From an uncultured Oscillibacter sp. (GTDB lineage Bacteria; Bacillota; Clostridia; Oscillospirales; Oscillospiraceae), in contig CAJKKQ010000006.1 of the NCBI GenBank assembly GCA_905200545.1, forward strand, positions 75,426 to 139,425: a stretch of 64,000 nt of DNA, in the 5' to 3' direction. Position numbers and translations under genes: made by a program. The notes under the pieces were generated by a model. That model saw nothing but the letters and a program-made list of their open reading frames with translations. It was not told the DNA's origin and made no database searches. This document shows, one piece after another, positions 8,415 to 17,244 of the stretch. The first letter of the stretch is position 1. Each line of letters begins with the position of its first letter.

Positions 8415-9311
8415 CTAGCCCAGCAGGGCCGTCATCTCCGCAATCTCCAGATCCTGCAGGGCCCAGTTGATGCCGTAGCCCAGCACCTTGGAGAGTTCCC
8501 GCACCTGCTGGTCGATGTCCCGGGGGGTCACCATAAACTGCTCCCGCTCCCCCCGCAGCCGCTCCTCGTCCAGGGAATCCTCCCCTGCCTCTTCCAGCAG
8601 GTCTGCCGCCAGCGTCACGGCGTCCACCACCGTGGGCACCCCAAGGGCGTACACCGGCACGCCCAGCGTCTCCCGGTTCAATGCCGAGCGGTGGTTTCCC
8701 ACTCCGGATCCCGGGACGATGCCGGTGTCCGAGAGCTGCACCGTGGCGCACACCCGGCCCGTCCGCCGGGAGGCCAGGGCGTCCACGGCGATGACGAAGG
8801 CGGGGTGCACCTCCTCCACCAGCCCCCGCACCGCCTCGGCGGACTCCACTCCGGTGGAGCCCAGCACCCCGGTGCCGAAGGCCGCCACCGGCCGAAAGCC
8901 CGCAAACTGCCGGGGCATGGCGGCAAGGAGGTGCCGGGTCACCAGCACGCTCTCCAGGGTCAGGGGGCCCACGGCGTCGGGAGTCATGGCCCGGTTTCCC
9001 AGGCCCACCACCAACGCCGGCCCGTCCGGCAACGACAGATCCTTCAAGTGGCTGCCCACCGCCCGGACGGCCCGGTCGAAATAGTCCTCCTTCCGCTTCC
9101 AGTAGGCGGTCAGGTCGATGGTGAGGTAGCTCCCCTGAGGCTTGCCCAGAGCCTCCTCTCCCCGCTCGTCCAGAATGTCCACCCGGGTGATGGGATAGCC
9201 CTCCCGTTTCGTTTTCGTGGCCTTGACCCCGGACAGGCGGGTGGTCCGCTGGGCGGATTCCTGCCACAATTCCCGGGCCTCCAGGGCCAGGTCTGTGCGT
9301 TTTGTCAACAA
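8415..9311 (-). CDS. gpr: GPR germination endopeptidase
   Basis: A 298-residue protein matching the spore protease that degrades small acid-soluble proteins at germination. N-terminal RTDLALEARELW matches the region where the zymogen is processed. GLGNRAMTPDAVGPLT and FGTGVLGSTGVESAEAV are strongly conserved family blocks. Translation appears to start at TTG 9311, 8 nt after GGGAGG. It marks the organism as a spore-former. Transcription normally depends on the forespore sigma factor; no clear site was picked out here. Confidence 0.93.
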   Translation of the reverse strand: MLTKRTDLALEARELWQESAQRTTRLSGVKATKTKREGYPITRVDILDERGEEALGKPQGSYLTIDLTAYWKRKEDYFDRAVRAVGSHLKDLSLPDGPALVVGLGNRAMTPDAVGPLTLESVLVTRHLLAAMPRQFAGFRPVAAFGTGVLGSTGVESAEAVRGLVEEVHPAFVIAVDALASRRTGRVCATVQLSDTGIVPGSGVGNHRSALNRETLGVPVYALGVPTVVDAVTLAADLLEEAGEDSLDEERLRGEREQFMVTPRDIDQQVRELSKVLGYGINWALQDLEIAEMTALLG

Positions 9312-9411
9312 TGCCGTTGCCTCCCAGACACAAAATCTTGTGGTTTTGCTCCTAGGTTTTGCGCCAACTCACACAATATTCAAAAAAAGAACAGAAATTA
9401 TAAAAAAAGTC

Positions 9412-9440
9412 TTGCTTTTCGGAAACTTCCCTGCTAAAAT
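9412..9440 (+). promoter_or_regulatory. promoter for rpsT
   Basis: TTGCTT (9412-9417), 17-nt spacer, TAAAAT (9435-9440), preceded by an A-rich stretch that could act as an UP element. Confidence 0.6.
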
Positions 9441-9500
9441 ATCATTCTGCACGGTGGAAAATCTGTCCGCCGGGTGATTTTGCCTAAGGAGGTGTTTGGT

Positions 9501-9764
9501 TTGCCGAATATCAAGTCTGCCAAGAAGCGCGTGCTGATCGCTGAGGTGCGCAATGCCCGCAACAAGGCCACGAAGTCCGAGGTGAAGACCGCCATCAAGA
9601 AGTTCGAGGCGGCTGCCGCAGAAGGCAATCGCACCGAGGCCGATGGCGCTTACAAGGTTGCAGTGAAGAAAGTCGATCAGGCGGTTGCCAAGGGCGTTCT
9701 GCACAAGAACACGGCTGCTCACAGAAAGAGCGCCATGACCCTGAAGCTCAACAAGATCGGCTGA
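9501..9764 (+). CDS. rpsT: 30S ribosomal protein S20
   Basis: 87 residues, Lys/Ala-rich and helical, beginning PNIKSAKKRVLIAEVRNARN as in S20 proteins. The start is TTG 9501, preceded by AAGGAGGTG; the canonical PNIKSA beginning fixes it. A weak start codon is common for S20, whose synthesis is translationally self-limited in E. coli. It is a single-gene unit with its own promoter and terminator. Confidence 0.95.
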   Translation: MPNIKSAKKRVLIAEVRNARNKATKSEVKTAIKKFEAAAAEGNRTEADGAYKVAVKKVDQAVAKGVLHKNTAAHRKSAMTLKLNKIG

Positions 9765-9775
9765 TGGTCGAACCG

Positions 9776-9804
9776 AAAGGACATCCCTCGGGGTGTCCTT
9801 TTTT
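9776..9804 (+). terminator. intrinsic terminator after rpsT
   Basis: Stem AAAGGACA...TGTCCTTT (9776-9801) followed by a T-tract. Confidence 0.75.
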
Positions 9805-9848
9805 GTTTATCCCGGGACGGCTGCCGTCCCCTGTACGTGAGGTGCTCC

Positions 9849-10625
9849 ATGCCTATTTTTGATACCCACGCCCACTATGATTCCTCCGCCTTCCACGCCG
9901 ACCGGGAGGCGGTGCTCGCTGCCCTGCCGGAAGCAGGGGTCGCCCTGGTGGTGGATCCCGGGTGCGACCTGCCCACCTCCCGGGCCGCCCTGGCCCTGGC
10001 GGAGCAGTTCCCCCACGTCTACGCCGCCGTGGGCATCCACCCGGAGGACTGCGCCGGGTATACCGACGCGGATCTGGATGCCCTCCGGCAGCTGTGCCGC
10101 CATGACAAGGCGGTGGCCGTCGGGGAGATCGGCCTGGACTACTACTGGGCGGAGAACCCGCCCCGGGAATTCCAGCAGCAGGTGTTCCGGCGGCAGCTGG
10201 AGCTGGCGCTGGAGCTGGACATGCCCGTCATCATCCACGACCGGGAGGCCCATGGGGATTCCCTGGCCATCGTGAAAGAGTATCCGGGCCTCCGGGGGGT
10301 GTTCCACTGCTTTTCCGGCAGCCCGGAGATGGCCGCGGAGCTTCTCAAGCGGGGCTGGTACCTGGGCTTTGACGGGCCCATCACCTATAAAAACGCCAAG
10401 CGGGCGCCGGAGGTGGCGGCCATTACCCCCCTGGACCGCATCCTGGTGGAGACGGACAGCCCCTACATGACCCCGGTACCCTTCCGGGGCAAGCGCAACG
10501 ACAGCCGCTACCTCCCCTATGTCTTGGAGAAGCTGGCGGAGTGGAAGGGCGTCACAACCGAGGAGATGACGGACATCACCTTTGCCAACGGAAAACGGCT
10601 CTTTGGAATTGGGGGATCGGTATGA
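9849..10625 (+). CDS. tatD: TatD-family metal-dependent DNase
   Basis: A 258-residue TIM-barrel hydrolase with the ordered metal ligands of the family: DTHAHYD at the N-terminus, GEIGLDYYW, IHDREAHGD, FHCFSGS and ETDSPYMTP. TatD proteins are 3'-5' exonucleases linked to DNA repair. ATG 9849 is preferred over the in-frame GTG at 9837 because GAGGTG lies just before it and homologues begin at this point. It overlaps the next gene by ATGA, starting a three-gene unit with a lipoprotein and a short radical SAM enzyme. Confidence 0.93.
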   Translation: MPIFDTHAHYDSSAFHADREAVLAALPEAGVALVVDPGCDLPTSRAALALAEQFPHVYAAVGIHPEDCAGYTDADLDALRQLCRHDKAVAVGEIGLDYYWAENPPREFQQQVFRRQLELALELDMPVIIHDREAHGDSLAIVKEYPGLRGVFHCFSGSPEMAAELLKRGWYLGFDGPITYKNAKRAPEVAAITPLDRILVETDSPYMTPVPFRGKRNDSRYLPYVLEKLAEWKGVTTEEMTDITFANGKRLFGIGGSV

Positions 10626-11479
10626 AAACAAGACTGTGTCCCCTGCTGGCGGCACTGATGCTCACCGGCTGCGGGGCCTCCGGCGCATCCGGCCTGCCGG
10701 AGACGGAGCCGTTGGAGCCCCTCTCCGCCCCCGCCGTGGTGACGGAGGGGCGGACACCGGAGGAGGATTACCAGCTGCCCACTCAGGTGGTGGGCCTGCG
10801 GGACTGGATGGGAAACAGCCGCTGGAATCTGGATCCCGTGGGCCTGCTCTCCCAGCTGCCGGATCAGGAGGTGGCACTGTACGGTGTGACAAAGTATTCC
10901 GGCAGCACGGCCCTGCTCCGCTGGGGGGACGCTCTGGCGGAGTTTGACTGGTCCTTCGGCGGTCCCCAGGTGGTGGAGCCCCGGCTCCAGTGCTGGGACG
11001 CGGACGGCGACGGTCAGGAAGAAGTGGTGCTTATCAACCTCCTGGGCAGCGGGACAGGGGTTTCTATCGAGGAACTCCACATCGTGGAGAAAAATCAGGA
11101 CGGCACCCTCACCGATCACTGTTTCCCGGAGACCCTGTGGCGGGACGCCCTCTCCGGGCAGCTGTCCGTGGTGACAGCGGAGGACAGGACGTATGCGGTG
11201 CTGGGGCGGGAGCTGGTGGATCTCACGGATGTGCTGCTGGCGGAAAACATTGCCCCCGGTGCCGTCCAGGGCCTCACCACCGGTTCTCAGGCCTCCTTCT
11301 CCGCGTGGCCCCATGAGAAGGAGCCCGGCGGGAGCCTCCGGTTCCAGGGGGCCGTGATGCTGGAAGGGGAGGATATTCCATATTACTGGTACACAGCGGA
11401 TCTCTCTGCTTCCGTCTCCTATCAGGACGGCGGCTTTACCCTCTCGGAGATTCATTTGGACAGTGTGCCGGAATCTTAA
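10622..11479 (+). CDS. predicted lipoprotein in the tatD operon
   Basis: 285 residues with a lipoprotein signal (MKTRLCPLLAALMLTGC; lipobox LTGC) and then a Pro/Glu-rich linker. Residues ~125-140 (CWDADGDGQEEVVLINLL) resemble an FG-GAP/Ca-binding DxDGDG loop, so an extracytoplasmic beta-propeller-like fold is plausible. ATGA overlap with tatD shows translational coupling; the radical SAM gene begins 15 nt later. Family and function are not recognised. Confidence 0.8.
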   Translation: MKTRLCPLLAALMLTGCGASGASGLPETEPLEPLSAPAVVTEGRTPEEDYQLPTQVVGLRDWMGNSRWNLDPVGLLSQLPDQEVALYGVTKYSGSTALLRWGDALAEFDWSFGGPQVVEPRLQCWDADGDGQEEVVLINLLGSGTGVSIEELHIVEKNQDGTLTDHCFPETLWRDALSGQLSVVTAEDRTYAVLGRELVDLTDVLLAENIAPGAVQGLTTGSQASFSAWPHEKEPGGSLRFQGAVMLEGEDIPYYWYTADLSASVSYQDGGFTLSEIHLDSVPES

Positions 11480-11494
11480 AAGGAAGCGGATACC

Positions 11495-12118
11495 ATGGAA
11501 AAAGGCTTTACCATTACCTATGAATACGGGGATAACCTCTATGTGAACCCCACCAACCGCTGTGACTTCAACTGCGATTTCTGCCTGCGGCACAATCAAA
11601 GCTCCGGCGGCAGCATCTATACCCACAACCTGTGGCTCAAGCGGGAGCCCAGCCGTGAGGAGATGCTGGCCTCCATCGAGAGCCACGATTTATCCAAGTA
11701 CCGCCAGCTGGTGTTCGTGGGCTTCGGGGAGCCCACCTACCGCTTTGACGACATCTGCTGGGTCATTGACCGGATGAAGGAAAAGGGAGAGAAGATCTTC
11801 ACCCGCATGGACACCAACGGCACCGGCTCCCTCATCAACGGCCGGGATATCACGCCGGAGTTTGCCGGGCGGTTCGACATGGTGTCCGTCTCCCTGAATA
11901 CCGACACGGCGGAAAAGTATGAGGCATTGTGCCATCCCCAGTTCCACGGGGCCTATGAGGCCATGCTGGACTTCACCCGCCGGGTGCGGCAGTTCGTTCC
12001 CCATGTGATGATGACGGTGGTGGACACCATCTCCCCGGAGGAGATCGAAGCCTGCCGGAAGATCTGCGAGGAGGACGTGGGGGCCGAGTACCGGGTGCGG
12101 GCCTACATCAAGGATTGA
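11495..12118 (+). CDS. TatD-associated radical SAM protein
   Basis: A compact 207-residue radical SAM enzyme. The 4Fe-4S cluster motif is CDFNCDFC (CxxxCxxC) near residue 25, followed by VFVGFGEPTYR and TRMDTNGTGSL, typical SAM-binding strands. It lacks a C-terminal auxiliary cluster domain. Short radical SAM proteins linked to tatD are a recognised but functionally uncharacterised group. The neighbouring tatD and lipoprotein genes fit that association. Substrate unknown. Confidence 0.88.
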   Translation: MEKGFTITYEYGDNLYVNPTNRCDFNCDFCLRHNQSSGGSIYTHNLWLKREPSREEMLASIESHDLSKYRQLVFVGFGEPTYRFDDICWVIDRMKEKGEKIFTRMDTNGTGSLINGRDITPEFAGRFDMVSVSLNTDTAEKYEALCHPQFHGAYEAMLDFTRRVRQFVPHVMMTVVDTISPEEIEACRKICEEDVGAEYRVRAYIKD

Positions 12119-12180
12119 GCCGGTTTTCCCGGGAAAGGCACGGCCCTCCCGGGGACGGAGAAAAGAAAGGATTTTTGTTT

Positions 12181-12420
12181 ATGTTTCGACTGTTAGGGAC
12201 CCTGATCATGGGCGCCCTGGTGGGCTGGATCGCCGGAAAGGTGATGAACACCGACGGCGGATTGCTGCGCAACATCGTGGTGGGCATCGTGGGCTCCTTT
12301 GTGGGCAGCTTTGTTTTCGGACTGCTGGGCTTCTACGCCTACGGCTTTTTCGCCAACCTCCTGGTGAGCGTGGTGGGAGCATGCCTCTTCATCTGGCTGG
12401 GCCGGAAGCTTTTCCGGTAA
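12181..12420 (+). CDS. GlsB/YeaQ/YmgE family small membrane protein
   Basis: A 79-residue protein with three hydrophobic helices and the glycine-rich pattern of transglycosylase-associated/stress membrane proteins (LIMGALVGWIAGKVM, VVGIVGSFVGSFV). ATG 12181 follows AAAGGA. These proteins are induced by envelope stress in several bacteria, with no known enzymatic activity. A strong terminator follows. Confidence 0.85.
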   Translation: MFRLLGTLIMGALVGWIAGKVMNTDGGLLRNIVVGIVGSFVGSFVFGLLGFYAYGFFANLLVSVVGACLFIWLGRKLFR

Positions 12421-12429
12421 GATTGCCGC

Positions 12430-12461
12430 AAAAAAGAGACGCCGTCAGGCGTCTCTTTTTT
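12430..12461. terminator. bidirectional terminator
   Basis: A 14-bp stem (AAAAAAGAGACGCC / GGCGTCTCTTTTTT) with a GTCA loop sits between convergent genes. Confidence 0.85.
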
Positions 12462-12475
12462 CAGCCGCTTTTTGA

Positions 12476-12874
12476 TTAAAGCATTTTCATCAGCTCAATC
12501 TGCTCGCCGGAGGGGCCGGTGAAAAACCGGTTTTCCAGTCCGCCGAAGAGGGTGGGCAGCACCACCTTTTCCGGCGTGGTAAAGGTGTCCACCCCCAGGG
12601 CCTTCAATTCCGCGGCGGCGGCGTCCACGTCGTCCACATACACGGCGAAGTGGGGGATATTGCCCTCCGTCAGCGGGGCGGGGGTGGGAGACTGGATCAG
12701 CTCCAGCACGAAGCCGCCGAACTCCACCAGGGCCAGACCCTTGTCCCCTGCGGGGGTGGGCAGGGCGTCCTTCTGGCGGAGGGCGCCGCCGATCTTCTCA
12801 TAAAAGGCGATGCTTGCATCCAGGTCGGGGGTGTGGATGGCGATGTGGGCAGGGCCCTGATAGTGTTCCTTCAT
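12476..12874 (-). CDS. VOC family (glyoxalase/dioxygenase fold) protein
   Basis: 132 residues with two beta-alpha-beta-beta-beta modules of the vicinal oxygen chelate fold. Metal-ligand positions are visible as HIAIHTPDLDASIAFYE, HFAVYVDDVDA and the terminal EQIELMK. The start has AGGAGG. Family members include lactoylglutathione lyase, epimerases and dioxygenases, and the reaction cannot be assigned. It lies 32 nt after the TSUP gene on the same strand, so they are likely one unit. Confidence 0.85.
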   Translation of the reverse strand: MKEHYQGPAHIAIHTPDLDASIAFYEKIGGALRQKDALPTPAGDKGLALVEFGGFVLELIQSPTPAPLTEGNIPHFAVYVDDVDAAAAELKALGVDTFTTPEKVVLPTLFGGLENRFFTGPSGEQIELMKML

Positions 12875-12906
12875 AAAAACTCCTCCTGATTTGTAAAATA
12901 TGAAAC

Positions 12907-13656
12907 TCAGAAAATAGGCAGGGATTTGACGATGATGCTGACGCCCCCCAGGATAAAGAGGACGATGGCCGCGGGCCGCAGCCGCTGGCCGTCCAGCCGC
13001 CGGGTCACCAGGGCACTGATGACCATGGCCGCAATGGCCGCCGGCAGGCTGCAGAGGCTGAAGAGCAGCACCTCCCGGGTGTAGATGCCCTCCGCCAGAT
13101 ACACCAGCAGCCGGAAGGCGTTCTCCCCGAAGAACAAACAGCACATGCTGCCCTTGAACTCTTCATAGTTGGAGGAGGCCCGCTCCAGATAGGCCACGAT
13201 GAACATGTTGATGCCGAAAAGCCCCGCGCACATGCCCGAGAAGAAGGATACCGCCAGCATGACTCCCCGCCGGTCCTTCTTTTTGGAGCCGTCGGTCTTG
13301 CCGCGGGTGGCCATCTCCACGCCCAGGGCTACCACCACCACGCCCAGGCAGGTCTTGAGGACCCAGGGCATGGAGTATTGCAGCAGCAGCGTCCCGGGAA
13401 TGACGCCCAGGAGATTGGCCCCCAGCAGCGCCGCGATCCTCCGCCACTGGAAGCTGCGGCGGTTTTTCCAGGTGATCCAGGCGTTCACCGGACAGTCCAG
13501 CAGCAGCGTCCCCGGGGTGATGAGGACATTGTCCAGCCGCATGGACAAAAGGGGCCCGGAGATCAGGGGATTTCCAAAGCCGATGAGGCCCTTGATGGTG
13601 TAGGAGATCAGCTGCACCGCGAAGATGAATGCAATGATCCCCGGGGAAAATTCCAT
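12907..13656 (-). CDS. TSUP (TauE/SafE) family membrane permease, second copy
   Basis: A 249-residue, roughly eight-helix membrane protein with QLISYTIKGLIGFGNPLISGPLLS and FFSGMCAGLFGINMFI, matching the TauE/SafE permease halves. ATG 13656 is chosen because GGAGG lies 8 nt upstream; the in-frame ATG at 13662 would leave almost no spacing. It differs clearly from the first TSUP gene (6057-6878). Substrate unknown. Confidence 0.83.
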   Translation of the reverse strand: MEFSPGIIAFIFAVQLISYTIKGLIGFGNPLISGPLLSMRLDNVLITPGTLLLDCPVNAWITWKNRRSFQWRRIAALLGANLLGVIPGTLLLQYSMPWVLKTCLGVVVVALGVEMATRGKTDGSKKKDRRGVMLAVSFFSGMCAGLFGINMFIVAYLERASSNYEEFKGSMCCLFFGENAFRLLVYLAEGIYTREVLLFSLCSLPAAIAAMVISALVTRRLDGQRLRPAAIVLFILGGVSIIVKSLPIF

Positions 13657-13737
13657 GGCCATCCCTCCTTCGGCCACCATCATACCACACAAGCGGGAAA
13701 AACAGGAGGATTTTTTGAAAAATCATGGATTTTTTCC

Positions 13738-13765
13738 TTGACATTTGCGCTCCATCCTATATAAT
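13738..13765 (+). promoter_or_regulatory. strong promoter of rpsF-ssb-rpsR operon
   Basis: A perfect TTGACA (13738-13743), a 16-nt spacer and a perfect TATAAT (13760-13765), as expected for a ribosomal-protein operon. Confidence 0.85.
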
Positions 13766-13842
13766 AATAAGGCTCGCAGTCTGCGGGCATATCCTTGCTC
13801 TCATGCAATATGAGGGCCATTTGTCCAAAAGGAGGTGCAAAC

Positions 13843-14139
13843 ATGGCAAAGGTTTCTGCCAATTACGAGGTCGTGTATATCATCGACCCTGCACAGGGTG
13901 AGGAGGGTATCGCCGCTCTGGTGAACAACTTCAAGACCCTGGCTGAGCAGAATGGTTCCGCTGTGGAGGTTGAAGAGTGGGGCAGCCGCAAGCTGGCCTA
14001 TCCCATCAACTACAAGAACGAAGGCTATTACGTTCTCATGAGCTTCACCAGCGCGCCCGAGTTCCCCCGTGAGCTGGACCGCAAGCTGCGCATTGCGGAC
14101 GGCATCATGCGTTCTCTCATCGTCTGCAAGGGCGAATAA
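13843..14139 (+). CDS. rpsF: 30S ribosomal protein S6
   Basis: 98 residues with the S6 pattern YEVVYIIDPAQGEE, EEWGSRKLAYPINYKNEGYYVLM and ELDRKLRIADGIMRSLIV. ATG 13843 follows AAAAGGAGGTG. S6 forms a dimer with S18 on the 30S platform, and rpsF, ssb and rpsR are adjacent here in the usual bacterial order. A longer untranslated leader runs from the promoter at 13738-13765. Confidence 0.97.
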   Translation: MAKVSANYEVVYIIDPAQGEEGIAALVNNFKTLAEQNGSAVEVEEWGSRKLAYPINYKNEGYYVLMSFTSAPEFPRELDRKLRIADGIMRSLIVCKGE

Positions 14140-14155
14140 GGGGGGCGTTGAGGAA

Positions 14156-14623
14156 ATGCTCAACAAAATCATCATTATGGGTCGTCTGACCCGGGATCCC
14201 GAGCTGCGCCGCACCGGAAGCGGCACCGCCGTCACGTCCTTCTCCCTGGCCGTGGACCGGGACTTCAAGTCCCAGAGCGGCGAAAAGGAGACGGATTTCA
14301 TCGACGTGGTGGCCTGGCGCTCCACTGCTGAGTTCGTCAGCAAATACTTCACCAAGGGCCGCATGGCCGTGGTGGAGGGGCGGCTGCAGATCCGCGACTG
14401 GACCGACAAGGACGGCGGCAAGCGCCGCAGTGCCGAGGTGGTGGCGGACAACGTCTACTTCGGGGATTCCAAACGGGACGGTGCCGGCGATTACGGTGCC
14501 CCCGCCTACGGTGCGCCCTCCGGCGGCTACCGCTCCGCTCCTGCGGGCGGCCCGGCCCCCGTGTCCGACGGACGCTCCGCCTTCGCCGAGATCGGCGAAG
14601 AAGACGGCGAACTGCCGTTTTGA
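14156..14623 (+). CDS. ssb: single-stranded DNA-binding protein
   Basis: 155 residues: an N-terminal OB fold (MLNKIIIMGRLTRDPELRRT, FIDVVAWRSTAEFVSKYFTKG) up to about residue 105, a Gly/Pro/Ala-rich flexible linker, and the acidic tip EEDGELPF that recruits repair and replication proteins. ATG 14156 is preceded by GAGGAA. It lies between rpsF and rpsR as in most Firmicutes. Confidence 0.96.
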   Translation: MLNKIIIMGRLTRDPELRRTGSGTAVTSFSLAVDRDFKSQSGEKETDFIDVVAWRSTAEFVSKYFTKGRMAVVEGRLQIRDWTDKDGGKRRSAEVVADNVYFGDSKRDGAGDYGAPAYGAPSGGYRSAPAGGPAPVSDGRSAFAEIGEEDGELPF

Positions 14624-14647
14624 TTTTGATAAAGGAGGAACCATTTC

Positions 14648-14899
14648 ATGGCTTTTGATCGTGAAGCGAGACCCGCTCGCCCCATGCGCGGCAAGCGTCG
14701 TAAGGTCTGCCAGTTCTGCGCGGAAAAGTGCGAGTCCATCGATTACAAGGATGCCGCCAAGCTGCGCCGCTTTGTTTCCGAGCGTTCCAAGATTCTGCCC
14801 CGCAGAACCACCGGCACCTGCGCCATGCATCAGCGTCAGCTGACCGAGGCCATCAAGCGTGCCCGTCAGATCGCTCTGCTGCCCTACGTCACCGACTAA
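14648..14899 (+). CDS. rpsR: 30S ribosomal protein S18
   Basis: 83 residues with [17 protein letters not shown] and the conserved [20 protein letters not shown]. Cysteines at CQFC, EKC and TGTC indicate the zinc-binding (C+) form. ATG 14648 follows AAAGGAGGAACC. Last gene of the operon. Confidence 0.97.
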   Translation: MAFDREARPARPMRGKRRKVCQFCAEKCESIDYKDAAKLRRFVSERSKILPRRTTGTCAMHQRQLTEAIKRARQIALLPYVTD

Positions 14900-14920
14900 T
14901 CAGGCAGTTCATGGCATGTG

Positions 14921-14956
14921 AAACCACCCCGTCCGCAGGACGGGGTGGTTTTTTGC
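14921..14956 (+). terminator. terminator of rpsF-ssb-rpsR operon
   Basis: A 14-bp stem (14921-14934 / 14938-14951) with a 3-nt loop and T-tract. Confidence 0.9.
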
Positions 14957-15085
14957 GTCCCGGAGGCTAAAACAGCCCCCCTGCAACCGGAGGTTGCGGA
15001 CTTGCTGCACAGATGGGCTTCCCTTTTTTGCCGGGATAGGTTACCATACAGGTAGAAACAGCAAGGAAAGGGGGCCTGGCTGGGG

Positions 15086-15919
15086 ATGAAAAAGAAACGC
15101 TTTGCCGCCCTTCTGGCAGCGGCGGCGCTGGTGGGCTGCCTGGGGGCTGCCTGCCTCCTGGAGAGTCGGGCGCCGGATGTCCTTCTGGCCCCTGAGACCG
15201 CCCGGGACATCTTTTCCCGGTATGAGGAGGAGCTGCAGTACATCGCGCAGACCTACGGGGTAACCGTCACGGCGTTTACGGAGGAGACCAACGGCCTCTT
15301 GCAGCAGGCGGCCATGGACCAGTACCATACGGACCGATTCGCAGGCCTTTCCCGCCTGGTGACGGAGCTCACCATCGCCTGGAAAAACCAGGAGGCTGAT
15401 CTTCCCCCGGACAACACCGCCGCCCAGCGGGAGACGGCGTATGAGGCGGCGGCGGACTTTGGCCCCATTACGGGAACCATATGGAAGGAAGTGCCCGTGG
15501 GGGCCACCGTGGAGGAAACGGTGAAAAAAACCATCGGGATCTCCCTGCCGGAACCCATTGAGGAACTGCTCCATTCTGACGGGTGGGGCACGTCCACCGA
15601 ATTCAGCCGGACCCTGGCCGGGCCGAAAGACGGCACGGAGCTCTCCAATGGGAAAAGAGCTACCCACACCATCGGCGTGGACGTCCGGTTCGGGGTCATT
15701 GCCCGGCGCACGGAAACCGCCTATGACATCTGGACAGGGACCTGGCGGGAGAACAGCGAAGAGGTGGTCTGCAATGAGGCCTGGGGGTTCTACACCATCC
15801 TGGGGCTGCTGAACACGCCCATGTATGTGCAGCGGGGCTCCGACGGAGTAACGGTGCGCTGCGACAACTATCTCGTCTTTCAGAAAAAACTGGAGGAAGA
15901 TCCCAGGCAGTTTATCTGA
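15086..15919 (+). CDS. predicted lipoprotein of unknown function
   Basis: 277 residues starting MKKKRF with a hydrophobic stretch ending in LVGC (lipobox), so probably lipid-anchored outside the membrane. The mature part is mixed alpha/beta with one conserved-looking block (TAYDIWTGTWRENSEEVVCNEAWGF). No domain is recognised. AAAGGGGG lies upstream. It is monocistronic, with terminators on both sides. Confidence 0.75.
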   Translation: MKKKRFAALLAAAALVGCLGAACLLESRAPDVLLAPETARDIFSRYEEELQYIAQTYGVTVTAFTEETNGLLQQAAMDQYHTDRFAGLSRLVTELTIAWKNQEADLPPDNTAAQRETAYEAAADFGPITGTIWKEVPVGATVEETVKKTIGISLPEPIEELLHSDGWGTSTEFSRTLAGPKDGTELSNGKRATHTIGVDVRFGVIARRTETAYDIWTGTWRENSEEVVCNEAWGFYTILGLLNTPMYVQRGSDGVTVRCDNYLVFQKKLEEDPRQFI

Positions 15920-15957
15920 CGGGCGGCGATTTTCCCTGCCTCTATCAAAACCATGAT

Positions 15958-15996
15958 AAGCCTCCCGCCCTGTGGAAAACAGGGCGGGAGGCTTTT
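15958..15996. terminator. terminator between lipoprotein gene and spoIIP
   Basis: A 16-bp stem (15958-15973 / 15979-15994) with a short GGAAA loop and following T-tract on the plus strand. Confidence 0.8.
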
Positions 15997-16024
15997 TCCG
16001 GGAGCTGCAGGCCGGGCCGCTTCC

Positions 16025-17185
16025 CTACTTGCTGCGGCCCTCCAGCACCTCCACCATCTTCTGGGCAAAGAGCCGCCCCGCCAGCTCTGCCTCGTCCGGG
16101 GAGTTTCCGGCGGCCCCCACCTCCACCAGCAGCGACCCGGTGGTGGCGTGCTGGTTGTAGCGGGAGTTGCGCAGCAGCACCGGCCGCATCAGCGTGGGAT
16201 ACTGCTGGAGGATGGTGTCCTGCAGGGCTACCGCCAGCTTCAGATTCTCCTTCCAGTTGGGGTGGCTGAGGCCGCCGCCGTCGCTGCCTACCACCAGCGT
16301 CAGCTGGGCAGCGGTGCCCTCCTCCACGGCGGAGACCACCTTGTACTGGTTGCCGTCGGCGTCCTCAATGGCGTCCCGGTGGACATCCAGAATGAAGCGG
16401 ATGGAGGGATACTGGGCAAGATAGCTCTGGATGGCCGCCAGGGAGCGGTCATAGGCCTCGTTGTAGGAGGGGTAGTCGTAGAGGGTCCGGTCGTGGAGCA
16501 CGGAGATCCCCGCCGCGCTGAACACCTCTGCCATGGCGTCCCCCACCCCCACCACATTGTAGCGGGAGTCGGTGGTGCGCAGATTTCCGGACCAGACCAC
16601 CTCCTCCCCGGCGGGCGGCGTGTAGCCCTCGCTGCCGTGGGAGTGGAGGATCAGGATCTGGGGCCCCTCCCCGCTCATCTCCGCGTCGAAGGTCTCCGTC
16701 AGCTCCTGGGGATCCAGGGTATAGTCCGTGGAGTTGCTGATGTACACCCGGCCGCAGACGGTGTAGCCGCTGGGATCCGTGGGCACCAGGGTCCGGGCGG
16801 GAATGCCGTTGTCGGTGTGGCTCTCTGCCTGGAGGGGGGTCTCCTCCACCGGCTCCGTGACAGTGCCCTCCTCCGGGGGCTCCTGTGTGGCGGTCTCCTC
16901 CCGGTCCGCCGACCACAGCTCTGCCACCGCCGGGCGGGCGGAGAGCAGCAGGGGCGACTCCCCGATGGCCAGTACTGTGGCAGCGGAGAGGCCGTCCCGG
17001 GCCCACAGGTCCCCCAGTTCCCACCGCAGCACCCCCATGGGTACCGCCTTCCACAACGCCGCCGCCGCGTCGGAGACAGTGGCGCTGCCCGCGGTGACTG
17101 CCACGGCCCAGAGCACCCCCACCGCCAGCACGGCGGCGGTGAGCCGCCGCCCGATCCGGCGCAGCAGATCCATCTTTCGTTTCAT
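16025..17185 (-). CDS. spoIIP: stage II sporulation protein P
   Basis: 386 residues with an N-terminal membrane anchor (residues ~12-32), an acidic linker and the SpoIIP catalytic region: QILILHSHGSEGYTP, RFILDVHRDAIED and NQHATTGSLLVEVGAAGN. SpoIIP is an amidase/endopeptidase that with SpoIID and SpoIIM degrades septal peptidoglycan and drives engulfment. The usual clostridial gpr-spoIIP neighbourhood is split here by about 7 kb of other genes. Confidence 0.93.
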   Translation of the reverse strand: MKRKMDLLRRIGRRLTAAVLAVGVLWAVAVTAGSATVSDAAAALWKAVPMGVLRWELGDLWARDGLSAATVLAIGESPLLLSARPAVAELWSADREETATQEPPEEGTVTEPVEETPLQAESHTDNGIPARTLVPTDPSGYTVCGRVYISNSTDYTLDPQELTETFDAEMSGEGPQILILHSHGSEGYTPPAGEEVVWSGNLRTTDSRYNVVGVGDAMAEVFSAAGISVLHDRTLYDYPSYNEAYDRSLAAIQSYLAQYPSIRFILDVHRDAIEDADGNQYKVVSAVEEGTAAQLTLVVGSDGGGLSHPNWKENLKLAVALQDTILQQYPTLMRPVLLRNSRYNQHATTGSLLVEVGAAGNSPDEAELAGRLFAQKMVEVLEGRSK

Positions 17186-17244
17186 ACGCCCTCACCTCTG
17201 GGACAACCTATGATGGTGGGGGCGGAAATATGCGGTTCCGGGGC

